DNA of 64,000 nucleotides from NCBI RefSeq assembly GCF_030687495.1, contig NZ_CP117435.1, positions 2,608,501 to 2,672,500 on the forward strand, read 5' to 3'. Shown in pieces: positions 7,618 through 19,841 of this stretch. The notes under the pieces were generated by a model. The model was not told where the DNA came from. It worked only from the letters and a program-made list of their open reading frames with translations, and ran no database searches. The first letter of the stretch is position 1. Every line of letters begins with the position of its first letter. A program made the position numbers and the translations under genes. The DNA comes from Pseudomonas sp. FP453. Lineage in GTDB: Bacteria > Pseudomonadota > Gammaproteobacteria > Pseudomonadales > Pseudomonadaceae.

Positions 7618-9555
7618 ATGGGCCAGACTCGTTTTGCCAGTGGGCGTCAATTGGATCTGATTTGCCTCGGGCGCCTGGGCGTCGACCTCTATGCGCAGCA
7701 AGTGGGTGCGCGGCTTGAGGACGTGTCCAGCTTTGCCAAGTACCTCGGCGGTTCCTCCGCCAATATCGCCTTTGGCACCGCCCGGCTTGGCCTCAAGTCG
7801 GCGATGTTGAGCCGGGTCGGCGACGACCATATGGGGCGCTTCCTCGTCGAATCCCTGGCCCGTGAAGGCTGCGATGTCAGCGGTATCAAGGTCGACCCGG
7901 AGCGCCTCACCGCGCTGGTGCTGCTGGGCCTCAAGGACCGCGAAACCTTCCCCCTGGTGTTCTACCGCGAAAACTGCGCCGACATGGCCCTGCGCGCCGA
8001 AGACATCAGCGAAGCCTTTATTGCCTCCAGCAAAGCCCTGCTGATCACCGGCACGCATTTCTCCACCGACAGCGTGTACAAGGCCAGCATCCAGGCGCTG
8101 GACTATGCGGCCAAGCACAACGTCAAGCGCGTGCTGGATATCGACTACCGCCCGGTGCTCTGGGGCCTGGCGGGCAAGGCCGACGGCGAGACGCGGTTTG
8201 TTGCCGACCAGAATGTCAGTGCCCATGTGCAGACGATCCTGCCGCGCTTTGACCTGATCGTTGGCACGGAAGAAGAATTCCTCATCGCCGGCGGCAGCGA
8301 AGATTTGCTCACCGCCCTGCGCCGCGTGCGTGAACTGACGCCGGCGACCCTGGTGGTCAAGCTCGGCCCGCAGGGTTGCACGGTGATCCACGGCGCAATC
8401 CCTTCGCGCTTGGAAGATGGCGCGATCTATCCCGGCGTGCGGGTTGAAGTGCTCAACGTGCTCGGCGCTGGCGATGCGTTCATGTCGGGCTTTCTCAGCG
8501 GCTGGATCAACGACGCCAGCGACGAACGTTGCAGCCAGTTGGCCAACGCCTGCGGCGGTCTTGTTGTGTCACGCCACGCCTGCGCGCCGGCCATGCCGAC
8601 CCCGGCCGAGCTGGAATACCTGTTCAACAGCCCGGTGCCGATCACCCGCCCCGACCGCGACGAAACCCTGCAACGCCTGCACCGCGTGACGGTGCCGCGC
8701 AAAGCCTGGAAGCAGCTGTTCATCTTTGCCTTCGATCACCGCTGGCAACTGGTGGACCTGGCCCAGCGCGGCGGCCAGGACACCACGCGCATCAGTGCGA
8801 TCAAGCAGCTGTTTATCCAGGCCATCGAACGTGTGGAACGCAAGCTGAGCGAGCAGGGCGTCGAGGCCGATGTGGGCCTGTTGGCCGACCAGCGCTTCGG
8901 CCAGGACGCGCTCAATGCTGCCAGCGGTCGCGGCTGGTGGATCGCGCGCCCGGTGGAGGTGCAGAACTCGCGCCCGCTGGCGCTGGAACACGGGCGTTCG
9001 CTGGGCAGCAACCTGATTGCCTGGCCCCAGGAACAAATCATCAAGTGCCTGGTGCAATACCACCCGGACGACGAACCGCTGTTGCGTCTTGAGCAGGAAG
9101 CCCAGCTCAAGGCGGTGTACGACGCCTCCGTGGTCAGTGGCCATGAGCTGTTGCTGGAAGTCATCCCGCCCAAGGATCACCCGTCCACGTATCCGGATGT
9201 GCTGTATCGCAGCCTCAAGCGCTTGTACAACCTGGGCATCTACCCGGCGTGGTGGAAGATCGAGGCGCAGTCGGCCGAGGATTGGAAAAAGCTCGATGAG
9301 CTGATCCAGGAACGTGACCCGTATTGCCGTGGCGTGGTCTTGTTGGGATTGAACGCCTCGGCCGAATGCCTGGCCGAGGGTTTCCAGCAAGCGGGCCAGA
9401 GCACGACCTGTCGTGGTTTTGCGGTGGGCCGCACGATCTTCCAGGAGCCGAGCCGTGCGTGGCTGGCGGGGGAAATCGATGATGAGGCTTTGATCCAGCG
9501 CGTGCAGGCGACCTTTGAACAGCTGATCAATGCCTGGCGCAGCGCCCGCGCATAA
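7618..9555 (+). CDS. iolC: 5-dehydro-2-deoxygluconokinase, fused to DUF2090 (IolC, IolJ-like) domain
   Basis: 645 residues. Residues 1 to about 330 form a PfkB-family sugar kinase: GGSSANIAFGTARLG near the N-terminus and the ATP/anion-hole motif NVLGAGDAFMSGF near 280. The C-terminal half (about 345-640) is the DUF2090 aldolase-like domain found fused to IolC in proteobacteria (FIFAFDHRWQLVDLA at its start). It phosphorylates 5-dehydro-2-deoxy-D-gluconate; the second domain is thought to cleave the product to dihydroxyacetone phosphate and malonate semialdehyde, replacing a separate iolJ. The ATG at 7618 follows AGGAG. It is the first gene of the inositol operon, downstream of two operator-like sites. 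Confidence 0.93.
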   Translation: MGQTRFASGRQLDLICLGRLGVDLYAQQVGARLEDVSSFAKYLGGSSANIAFGTARLGLKSAMLSRVGDDHMGRFLVESLAREGCDVSGIKVDPERLTALVLLGLKDRETFPLVFYRENCADMALRAEDISEAFIASSKALLITGTHFSTDSVYKASIQALDYAAKHNVKRVLDIDYRPVLWGLAGKADGETRFVADQNVSAHVQTILPRFDLIVGTEEEFLIAGGSEDLLTALRRVRELTPATLVVKLGPQGCTVIHGAIPSRLEDGAIYPGVRVEVLNVLGAGDAFMSGFLSGWINDASDERCSQLANACGGLVVSRHACAPAMPTPAELEYLFNSPVPITRPDRDETLQRLHRVTVPRKAWKQLFIFAFDHRWQLVDLAQRGGQDTTRISAIKQLFIQAIERVERKLSEQGVEADVGLLADQRFGQDALNAASGRGWWIARPVEVQNSRPLALEHGRSLGSNLIAWPQEQIIKCLVQYHPDDEPLLRLEQEAQLKAVYDASVVSGHELLLEVIPPKDHPSTYPDVLYRSLKRLYNLGIYPAWWKIEAQSAEDWKKLDELIQERDPYCRGVVLLGLNASAECLAEGFQQAGQSTTCRGFAVGRTIFQEPSRAWLAGEIDDEALIQRVQATFEQLINAWRSARA

Positions 9556-9574
9556 AACTTGAAATGCATTCCAA

Positions 9575-9663
9575 TGTGGGAGCTGGCTTGCCTGCGATAG
9601 CGGTCTGCCAGTCACAGATTCATCGCCTGACACACTGCAATCGCAGGCAAGCCAGCTCCCACA
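9575..9663. repeat. REPIN between iolC and iolE
   Basis: Inverted CTGGCTTGCCTGCGAT-type REP arms with a 40-base spacer. It sits inside an apparently co-directional operon, 46 bases before iolE, where the stem-loop could protect or attenuate the transcript. Confidence 0.9.
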
Positions 9664-9708
9664 TAAAGCAGATCTCAGTGCTATCTGAAAACAATAAAAG
9701 GTGCAGCC

Positions 9709-10602
9709 ATGCCCGCAATCCGAATTGGCATCAACCCGATTTCCTGGAGCAACGACGACCTGCCGGCCCTGGGTGGTGAAACACCCCTGAGCACCGCCCT
9801 GAGCGAAGGCAAGGAAATCGGCTACGAAGGTTTCGAACTCAACGGCAAATTCCCCAAGGACGCCAAGGGCGTCGGCGATGTGCTGCGCCCGTACGACCTG
9901 GCGCTGGTCTCCGGCTGGTACTCCAGCCGCCTGGCGCGGCGTTCGGTGGCGGAAGAAATCGAGGCCATCGCCGCTCACGTCGAGCTGCTCAAACAAAACG
10001 GCGCGACGGTGCTGGTGTACGGCGAAGTGGCCGACTCGATCCAGGGCTCACGCATCCGCCTGATCGAACGCCCGCGGTTCCACAGCGAGCAGGCCTGGCA
10101 GGAATATGCCGACAAGCTCACTGAGCTGGCGCGTTTCACCCTGTCCCAGGGCGTGCGCCTGGCGTATCACCACCATATGGGCGCCTACGTTGAATCCCCG
10201 GAAGACATCGATCAACTCATGAAGCGCACCGGCCCGGAAGTCGGCCTGCTGTTCGACTCCGGCCATTGCTATATGGGCGGCGGCGAGCCCCTCGAGGTGC
10301 TGAAAAAACACATCGACCGCGTCTGCCACGTGCACTTCAAGGACGTGCGCAAGCCGGTGGTGCAACTGGCGCGCAACCAGATGTGGAGCTTCCCGGATTG
10401 CATCGTCAACGGCACCTTCACTGTGCCCGGCGACGGCGACATCGAGTTTGGCGAACTGCTCGACGTACTGCTGGCCGCGAAGTACGAGGGTTGGTTGGTG
10501 GTGGAAGCCGAGCAGGACCCGGCCGTGGCGCCCAGCTATATCTATGCCAAAAAGGGCTACGACACCCTGCGTGCGCTGCTCACCGAGAGGACACAAGCAT
10601 GA
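9709..10602 (+). CDS. iolE: Myo-inosose-2 dehydratase
   Basis: 297 residues, the usual IolE length. It is an AP-endonuclease-2/xylose-isomerase-like TIM barrel starting IRIGINPISWSNDDLPALGG, with the metal-site segments GYEGFELNGKFP, YHHHMGAYVE, LLFDSGHCYMGGG and HVHFKDVRKPV. It converts 2-keto-myo-inositol (inosose) to 3D-trihydroxycyclohexane-1,2-dione, step two of inositol catabolism. The stop overlaps the iolB start (ATGA), so the two are translationally coupled. Confidence 0.95.
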   Translation: MPAIRIGINPISWSNDDLPALGGETPLSTALSEGKEIGYEGFELNGKFPKDAKGVGDVLRPYDLALVSGWYSSRLARRSVAEEIEAIAAHVELLKQNGATVLVYGEVADSIQGSRIRLIERPRFHSEQAWQEYADKLTELARFTLSQGVRLAYHHHMGAYVESPEDIDQLMKRTGPEVGLLFDSGHCYMGGGEPLEVLKKHIDRVCHVHFKDVRKPVVQLARNQMWSFPDCIVNGTFTVPGDGDIEFGELLDVLLAAKYEGWLVVEAEQDPAVAPSYIYAKKGYDTLRALLTERTQA

Positions 10603-11387
10603 GCCTGTTGGTCAAGAGCAACAAACGCGGGCAAACCATGGTCGCCCTCGAAGACGGGCGCCTGGAGTACGTGGGCTTTAAAGCCTACCGCCTGAGCCTG
10701 GGGGAAACCTTGCCGGTCAGCGCCGGTGATAAGGAGCTGTGCCTGGTGCTGCTCAGCGGTCGGGTGAACATCGAAGGCGAGGGTTTCAATTGGCAGAACC
10801 TCGGTGATCGCCAGTCGGTGTTTGAAGACAAATCACCGTTTGCCGCTTACCTGCCGCCCGGCACCGTCGCCCAGGTCACCGCCTTGAGCGATGTGCAGAT
10901 TGCCGTGTGCGCCGCCCCTGGCACCGAAGGCTATGAGCCCCGTCTGATCCGCCCGGACGACTGCAAGCGCAGCGTGCGCGGCAAGGGCGCCAACACCCGC
11001 TACGTGTGCGACATCCTGCCGGACACGTCGCCGGCCCATTCCCTGCTGGTGGTGGAAGTGCGCACGCCGTCCGGGCATTCGTCGAGCTACCCGCCGCACA
11101 AGCACGACACCGACGATTTGCCGCACCAGAGCTTTCTCGAAGAAACCTACTACCACCAGATCAATCCGCCCCAGGGCTTCGTGTTCCAGCGCGTGTACAC
11201 CGACGACCGCAGCATCGACCAGGCCATGGCCGTGGAGAACAGCGACCTGGTGGTGGTGCCCAAGGGTTACCACCCGGTCAGCGTGCCGTACGGTTACGAG
11301 TCCTATTACTTGAACGTGATGGCCGGCCCCAAGCGTGCCTGGCATTTCCACAACGACCCGCAGCACAGCTGGCTACTGGACCTTTAA
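10599..11387 (+). CDS. iolB: 5-deoxy-glucuronate isomerase
   Basis: 262 residues forming a double cupin. Metal-binding features are the [11 protein letters not shown] motif and the [15 protein letters not shown] segment, followed by the VVPKGYHPV turn, all hallmarks of IolB. It isomerises 5-deoxy-glucuronate to 5-dehydro-2-deoxy-gluconate, the substrate of IolC. The start ATG at 10599 lies in an ATGA overlap with iolE, and iolD begins 10 bases after its stop. Confidence 0.95.
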   Translation: MSLLVKSNKRGQTMVALEDGRLEYVGFKAYRLSLGETLPVSAGDKELCLVLLSGRVNIEGEGFNWQNLGDRQSVFEDKSPFAAYLPPGTVAQVTALSDVQIAVCAAPGTEGYEPRLIRPDDCKRSVRGKGANTRYVCDILPDTSPAHSLLVVEVRTPSGHSSSYPPHKHDTDDLPHQSFLEETYYHQINPPQGFVFQRVYTDDRSIDQAMAVENSDLVVVPKGYHPVSVPYGYESYYLNVMAGPKRAWHFHNDPQHSWLLDL

Positions 11388-11397
11388 GGGGCGCGAC

Positions 11398-14359
<2,962 letters not shown>

Positions 14360-14384
14360 CCCACTGAAGAAACCCGATTCAAAC

Positions 14385-14473
14385 TGTGGGAGCTGGCTTG
14401 CCTGCGATAGCGGTACATCAGTTACAGATGTGTAGTCTGACACACCGCTATCGCAGGCAAGCCAGCTCCCACA
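14385..14473. repeat. REPIN downstream of iolG
   Basis: Inverted CTGGCTTGCCTGCGAT-type REP arms. It separates iolG from the next oxidoreductase gene by 39 bases on its right side and may mark the end of the main iol transcript. Confidence 0.9.
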
Positions 14474-14511
14474 TTTGCATCGGGTTTGCAGTTCAAGTAA
14501 GGAGTGAAATC

Positions 14512-15540
14512 ATGCGAATCGGACTAGTCGGCTACGGCCACGGAGGGCGCTTTTTTCATGCGCCGCTGATTGCAACCTTGCCCGGCGCCACCTTTGTCGG
14601 CGTCGTCACACGATCCCCCGAACGCCGCCAGCAGTTGGCAAGCGACCATCCCGGCCTCAAGGCCTTTGATTCCATCGGCCAGATCGTCGAAGCCGGTGTC
14701 GACGCCCTGGTCATCTCCACCACCCTCAAAGGCCGGCCCGCGCTGGTGCTGGAAGCCATCGAACACGGCATCCCGGTGGTCAGCGACAAACCCTTCGCCG
14801 CCAACGCCGAACAGGCCCAGGCGTTGATTACCGCCGCCGAACGCCATGAGGTGCTGCTCAGCGTCTACCAGAACCGGCGCTGGGATTCGGACTACCTGAC
14901 CCTGCGCAAACTCATCGATGCCGGCGCCCTGGGCAGCATCACCCGCTTTGAATCCCGTGTGGAACGCTACAGCCCGCAAGCCGTCGGCAATGCCAGCGGC
15001 GGCGGTTGGTTGCGTGACCTCGGCAGCCATCTGGTGGACCAGGCCCTGCAACTGTTCGGTCCGGTGGATCGGGTTTTCGCGCAGCTACAGTTCAGCGCGG
15101 AGCACCCGAGCCTCGATCATGGTTTTTTCGTCTCCCTGACCCACGCCAATGGCGTGATTTCCCACCTGTGGGGCAGCGCCTTGCAAAACAGCCAGGCGCC
15201 GCGCTTTCGCGTAAGTGGCACCTTGGGTTGTTACACCGTCGAAGGGCTGGACGGCCAGGAAGAGGCGTTGATGGCCGGCAAGACCCCGAAAACGGAAGGC
15301 GAGCATTGGGGCGCGGAAGAACACCGGCGCTGGGGCTGGTTCGAGCAAGGTCCGGAACGCGAGCGGGTGCCGTCGGAAAAGGGCTGCTGGACGCAGTTCT
15401 ATCAGCAGTTGCAACGGGCTGTGCAAGGGCAGGGGCCGTTGCCGGTGGATGCCTATGACGCGCTGGAAACCACCCGTATATTGGACGCCGCACGCCTCAG
15501 CGCCGAGCGCCAGCAGGTGGTTTCAACAAAAATAGAATAA
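14512..15540 (+). CDS. Gfo/Idh/MocA-family NAD(P)-dependent oxidoreductase
   Basis: 342 residues. The nucleotide-binding motif is GLVGYGHGGRFFHAP (4-18), the catalytic segment is VVSDKPFAANAEQA and the distal motif is GGWLRDLGSHLVDQALQLFG. The D.GSHL.D pattern and C-terminal extension place it in the YvaA/scyllo-inositol dehydrogenase-like branch, not IolG. A role in oxidising another inositol isomer (for example scyllo-inositol, as IolX/IolW in Bacillus) fits its place between iolG and the transporter, but this is inference. AAGGAG precedes the ATG at 14512. Confidence 0.85.
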   Translation: MRIGLVGYGHGGRFFHAPLIATLPGATFVGVVTRSPERRQQLASDHPGLKAFDSIGQIVEAGVDALVISTTLKGRPALVLEAIEHGIPVVSDKPFAANAEQAQALITAAERHEVLLSVYQNRRWDSDYLTLRKLIDAGALGSITRFESRVERYSPQAVGNASGGGWLRDLGSHLVDQALQLFGPVDRVFAQLQFSAEHPSLDHGFFVSLTHANGVISHLWGSALQNSQAPRFRVSGTLGCYTVEGLDGQEEALMAGKTPKTEGEHWGAEEHRRWGWFEQGPERERVPSEKGCWTQFYQQLQRAVQGQGPLPVDAYDALETTRILDAARLSAERQQVVSTKIE

Positions 15541-15893
15541 AATTCTAAAACATGTTGATATGGAAATTATTTTCCAATAAAGTCTTTTCCAGGTTGCATA
15601 AAGTACGCCGCGGACTCGATCCCGGCGACTCAACAAAAACAAGATCAAAAACAACCAGGTACCGTCAGATGAAAATCTTCAACGCTGTACTGCGAGTTTT
15701 ACGCCCAGCCCTTGCGCCACGCGGCCTGCCCCGCGCCCGGCCGTTCTACTTCTCCTTTCTCAATGTGTTGTGCGTCGAAAACAAAGGCGCGCTGGTGTGC
15801 TGCATTCCAGGCGCACCCGTCGTCCGGCTGCCTGCCGAGCTCTGATAAACGCAACGTCCAAAAAACCAACAAGAAAGTGGAGACAGACCGTTC
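15541..15893 (+). promoter_or_regulatory. Promoter and long leader of the inositol ABC operon
   Basis: TTGATA (15555-15560) and TAAAGT (15578-15583) are separated by 17 bases and look like a sigma-70 promoter whose spacer is filled by an IolR-type operator. The leader to the binding-protein ATG is about 300 bases, unusually long. It holds an open frame from ATG 15669 to 15845 (58 codons) that reads MKIFNAVLRVLRPALAPRGL and onward; I see no Shine-Dalgarno sequence or known family, so I do not call it a gene. Confidence 0.6.
15562..15575. promoter_or_regulatory. IolR-type operator GGAA-N6-TTCC before the ABC transporter
   Basis: GGAAATTATTTTCC is a near-perfect dyad with the same GGAA-N6-TTCC core as the site before iolC. 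It lies exactly between the -35 and -10 elements of the predicted promoter, the classic position for repression. This links the transporter to the same repressor as the catabolic genes. Confidence 0.7.
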
Positions 15894-16829
15894 ATGAAGA
15901 CCCCGATCCGTTTTACCGCGCTGGCCTTGTCCCTGTTGCTGGGCAGCGGTGCTGCCATGGCCGCCGACCTGAAGATTGGCGTGACCTTTTCCAGTTTCGA
16001 TGACAACTACCTGACCAGCGTTCGCGGCTATATGGAACAGCACGTCAAGGCGCTGCCCAAGGGCGATGGCGTGCAGTTGCAGTTCGAAGATGCGCGCGCC
16101 GACGTGGTCAAGCAACTGAGCCAGGTCGAGAGTTTCATCAGCCAGAAGGTCGATGCGATTATCGTCACGCCGGTGGACACAGCCTCCACGGCACGCATCA
16201 GCAAGGCCGCGACCGAAGCCGGGATTCCACTGGTGTACGTCAATCGCCGGCCAGACCAGAAAGACTTGCCCAAAGGTGTAGCGGCGGTGACCTCCGATGA
16301 TGAAGAGGCCGGCCGGCTGCAGATGCAGTACATCGCCGAAAAAATGGGCGGCAAGGGCAATATCGTGATCCTGCTGGGTGACCTGGCCAACAACTCCACG
16401 ACCAACCGGACCAAGGGCATCAAGGATGTCCTGAAAAAATACCCCGATATCAAGATCGAGCAGGAGCAGACCGGTATCTGGCTGCGTGATCGTGGCATGA
16501 CCCTGACCAATGACTGGCTGACCCAGGGCCGCGAGTTCAACGCCGTGCTCTCCAACAATGACGAAATGGCGATTGGCGCGGCCATGGCCCTCAAGTCCGC
16601 CGGGAGCAAGCCGGGCAGTGTGTTGATTGCCGGTGTGGATGGCACCACAGATGGCCTGAACGCGATCGCCAAGGGCGAAATGGCCGCGTCGGTCTTCCAG
16701 GATGCCAAGGGCCAAGGCGTCGGCGCGGTGGACGCGGCACGCAAGTTGGCGAACAAGGAGGCGACCGAACAGAACATCGTCATCCCGTTCAAACTGATCA
16801 CGCTGGACAACCTCAAAGACTTCAAATAA
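15894..16829 (+). CDS. Sugar (inositol) ABC transporter, periplasmic binding protein
   Basis: 311 residues. A cleavable signal peptide (MKTPIRFTALALSLLLGSGA, cut after AMA near 23) precedes a Peripla_BP_4/ribose-type binding fold starting ADLKIGVTFSSFDDNY. Hinge and ligand-contact segments are recognisable (VDAIIVTPVDTASTARI, VNRRPDQK, LSNNDEMAIGAA, VAGVDGTTDGL-like). Its position behind the iol genes and under an IolR-type operator suggests myo-inositol as ligand, like IbpA of other proteobacteria. It is followed by the ATPase and permease genes of the same system. Confidence 0.9.
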   Translation: MKTPIRFTALALSLLLGSGAAMAADLKIGVTFSSFDDNYLTSVRGYMEQHVKALPKGDGVQLQFEDARADVVKQLSQVESFISQKVDAIIVTPVDTASTARISKAATEAGIPLVYVNRRPDQKDLPKGVAAVTSDDEEAGRLQMQYIAEKMGGKGNIVILLGDLANNSTTNRTKGIKDVLKKYPDIKIEQEQTGIWLRDRGMTLTNDWLTQGREFNAVLSNNDEMAIGAAMALKSAGSKPGSVLIAGVDGTTDGLNAIAKGEMAASVFQDAKGQGVGAVDAARKLANKEATEQNIVIPFKLITLDNLKDFK

Positions 16830-16883
16830 CAACAATAAGCCAGCAGGGCAGCTGCGGCCGCCCTGCCGATGGAGTACCTCCCT

Positions 16884-18439
16884 ATGCTCGCTCAAGCCAC
16901 TGTCTCGCAGCCTCTCGGCGTCCAGCCGATTGAGTTGGAAGAACCCTACCTGTTGGAAATCGTCAACATCAGCAAAGGCTTTCCCGGCGTCGTGGCCCTG
17001 GCCGATGTGCAACTGCGGGTACGCCCGGGTACGGTACTGGCGCTGATGGGGCGAGAACGGTGCGGGCAAGTCGACGCTGATGAAAATCATCGCCGGCATC
17101 TACCAGCCCGACGCCGGGGAAATCCGCCTGCGGGGCAAGCCCATCGTGTTCGAGACGCCGCTGGCGGCGCAAAAGGCCGGGATCGCGATGATCCACCAGG
17201 AACTCAACCTGATGCCGCACATGAGCATCGCCGAGAACATCTGGATCGGCCGCGAGCAGCTCAACGGCCTGCACATGGTCAACCACCGCGAAATGCACCG
17301 CTGCACCGCCGAGTTGCTGGCCCGCCTGCGGATCAACCTGGACCCGGAAGAACACGTCGGCAACCTGAGCATCGCCGAGCGGCAGATGGTCGAGATTGCC
17401 AAGGCGGTGTCCTACGACTCCGACATCCTGATCATGGATGAACCGACTTCGGCCATTACCGACAAGGAAGTGGCCCACCTGTTTTCGATCATTGCCGACC
17501 TCAAGTCCCAGGGGCAAAGGCATCGTCTACATCACGCATAAAATGAACGAAGTGTTTGCGATTGCCGATGAAGTGGCGGTGTTCCGCGACGGGCATTACA
17601 TCGGCCTGCAACGCGCCGACAGCATGAACAGCGACAGCCTGATCTCGATGATGGTGGGCCGTGAGCTGAGCCAGTTGTTCCCGGTGCGCGAGACGCCCAT
17701 CGGTGATCTGCTGATGTCGGTGCGCGAGCTGACACTGGACGGCGTGTTCAAGAATGTCTCGTTCGACCTGCATGCCGGCGAAATTCTTGGCATTGCCGGG
17801 CTGATGGGCTCGGGCCGCACCAATGTGGCCGAGACCATTTTCGGCATCACCCCCAGCAGCAGCGGTCAGGTCACCCTGGACGGCAAGGCGGTGCGCATCA
17901 CCGACCCGCACATGGCCATCGAGAAAGGTTTTGCGCTGTTGACCGAGGACCGCAAGCTCAGCGGCCTGTTCCCGTGCCTGTCGGTGTTGGAAAACATGGA
18001 AATGGCCGTGCTGCCGCACTATTCGGGCAATGGTTTTATCCAGCAGAAAGCCCTGCGCGCACTGTGCGAAGACATGTGCAAGAAGCTGCGGGTGAAAACC
18101 CCGTCCCTTGAGCAGTGCATCGACACCTTGTCCGGTGGCAACCAGCAAAAAGCCTTGCTCGCGCGCTGGTTGATGACCAACCCACGCTTGCTGATCCTCG
18201 ATGAGCCGACGCGGGGCATCGACGTCGGCGCCAAGGCCGAGATCTACCGCTTGATCTCCTTCCTTGCCAGCGAAGGCATGGCGGTGATCATGATTTCGTC
18301 GGAGCTGCCCGAAGTGCTGGGCATGAGCGACCGGGTCATGGTGATGCACGAAGGCGAATTGATGGGCACCCTGGATCGCTCCGAAGCGACCCAGGAAAAA
18401 GTCATGCAGTTGGCTTCCGGTATGACGGCAGTTCACTGA
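16884..18439 (+). pseudogene. Sugar (inositol) ABC transporter ATPase, two frameshifts
   Basis: A ~517-residue tandem ATPase of the RbsA/XylG/IatA type if the frame is repaired. An extra G in GGGG at 17048-17051 breaks the Walker A motif ([13 protein letters not shown] once corrected), and an extra G at 17511-17514 breaks the frame after ADLKSQG, before [11 protein letters not shown]. Signature ([15 protein letters not shown]), Walker B ([12 protein letters not shown]) and the second half (TEDRKLSGLF, LSGGNQQKALLARWL, LILDEPTRGIDVGAK) are intact. Both flanking transporter genes are intact, so the errors are probably artefacts. ATG at 16884 with GGAG nine bases upstream is the likely start; 16869 is an alternative. 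Confidence 0.88.
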
Positions 18440-18466
18440 CGTACAGAATAAAAAAGGTGATGGGCT

Positions 18467-19489
18467 ATGAACGCAATAACGGATAACAAACCGGCCACGG
18501 CGCCGACCAAAACCCGCCGGCGCATGCCGACCGAGTTGAGTATCTTCCTGGTGCTGATCGGCATCGGCCTGGTGTTCGAGTTGTTTGGCTGGATCGTGCG
18601 CGACCAGAGCTTCCTGATGAACTCCCAGCGCCTGGTGCTGATGATCCTGCAAGTGTCGATCATCGGCCTGCTGGCGATTGGCGTGACCCAGGTGATTATC
18701 ACCACCGGGATTGACCTGTCATCCGGCTCGGTGCTGGCGCTGTCGGCGATGATCGCTGCCAGTTTGGCGCAGACTTCCGACTTTTCCCGGGCCGTTTTCC
18801 CGAGCCTGACGGACTTGCCGGTGTGGATCCCGGTGGCGATGGGGCTGGGCGTGGGGCTGCTGGCGGGGGCGATCAACGGCAGCATCATTGCCGTGACCGG
18901 CATCCCGCCGTTCATTGCCACCCTCGGCATGATGGTCTCGGCCCGTGGCCTGGCGCGTTACTACACCGAAGGCCAGCCGGTGAGCATGCTGTCTGATTCG
19001 TACACGGCCATCGGCCATGGCGCGATGCCAGTGGTGATCTTCCTGGTGGTGGCGGTGATCTTCCATATCGCCCTGCGTTATACCAAATACGGCAAGTACA
19101 CCTACGCCATCGGCGGCAACATGCAGGCGGCGCGGACCTCCGGGATCAACGTCAAGCGCCACTTGATCATCGTCTACAGCATCGCCGGTCTCCTGGCGGG
19201 CCTGGCCGGTGTAGTGGCCTCGGCGCGTGCGGCCACGGGTCAGGCTGGCATGGGCATGTCCTATGAGCTGGATGCGATTGCGGCTGCCGTGATCGGCGGT
19301 ACCAGCCTGGCGGGCGGGGTAGGGCGCATCACCGGCACGGTGATCGGCGCGCTGATCCTGGGCGTGATGGCCAGCGGGTTTACCTTTGTCGGGGTGGATG
19401 CGTATATCCAGGACATCATCAAGGGCCTGATTATCGTGGTGGCGGTGGTCATCGACCAGTACCGCAACAAGCGCAAGTTGAAGCGTTAA
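18467..19489 (+). CDS. Sugar (inositol) ABC transporter permease
   Basis: 340 residues, RbsC/BPD_transp_2 family, with about ten membrane helices. The diagnostic ATPase-coupling region TYAIGGNMQAARTSGINV lies near 205-222, and the ITTGIDLSSGSVLAL segment is typical of ribose/inositol-type permeases. It forms the channel of the transporter with the preceding ATPase, from which it is separated by 27 bases. A large hairpin follows the stop. Substrate is inferred from context only. Confidence 0.92.
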   Translation: MNAITDNKPATAPTKTRRRMPTELSIFLVLIGIGLVFELFGWIVRDQSFLMNSQRLVLMILQVSIIGLLAIGVTQVIITTGIDLSSGSVLALSAMIAASLAQTSDFSRAVFPSLTDLPVWIPVAMGLGVGLLAGAINGSIIAVTGIPPFIATLGMMVSARGLARYYTEGQPVSMLSDSYTAIGHGAMPVVIFLVVAVIFHIALRYTKYGKYTYAIGGNMQAARTSGINVKRHLIIVYSIAGLLAGLAGVVASARAATGQAGMGMSYELDAIAAAVIGGTSLAGGVGRITGTVIGALILGVMASGFTFVGVDAYIQDIIKGLIIVVAVVIDQYRNKRKLKR

Positions 19490-19841
19490 AGGGCGGCTGT
19501 GAGCTGCAAGTCACAAGTTGCAAGCCGCAAGCTGCAAGCAAGACGGGCTTTACAGCTTGTCGCTTGCAGCTTGCGGCTTATAGCTGCTTTAAGAACTTTC
19601 CTGCTATAAACGCACTCCGATAACCGTCCAACAAGCCCGTCCTGGTGCTTTTAAGGGTTATCTCGGAAAAATTGCCTGTCTTTTCAGTTGCTGCGCCCTC
19701 AAGTCGGCCTTAGACTGCCGCCCCTCGTAAATTGAGTGCCGGGTGGCGCTTGAAATGGATGGCGCCCTTCCGAGACCTGCAGAGGTCGGCCGGAACGCTC
19801 CCTTATTCGCCTTAATGCACGTATTTTTTATAGAGAAATCA
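19490..19841. other. Intergenic region with two stem-loops before the DksA-like gene
   Basis: No gene seen. It begins with an 18-base perfect inverted repeat (19522-19579). Then comes a second potential stem-loop at 19617-19666 (CCGATAACC pairing with GGGTTATCTCGG) followed by AAAA, and a small hairpin around 19771-19790 (CCGAGACCT/AGGTCGG). The right part must contain the promoter of the DksA-like gene. Confidence 0.5.
19522..19579. repeat. 18-base perfect inverted repeat (AAGCCGCAAGCTGCAAGC)
   Basis: Left arm 19522-19539 and right arm 19562-19579 are exact reverse complements with a 22-base loop; the flanks repeat the GCTGCAAG/CTTGCAGC theme. It is a repetitive palindrome distinct from the window's REPs and could act as a transcript 3' barrier for the permease operon. 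Confidence 0.75.

Noticed and set aside
15552..15845. 97-codon frame in the leader of the inositol transporter
   Set aside because: Its start overlaps the promoter and operator, it lacks a ribosome-binding site and resembles no known protein. The shorter version from 15669 is mentioned only as a possibility.
17041..17541. Programmed ribosomal frameshifting in the ABC ATPase
   Set aside because: The shift sites are simple GGGG runs without slippery heptamers or downstream structures, and the same change occurs in unrelated genes. ABC ATPases of this family are not known to use frameshifting.
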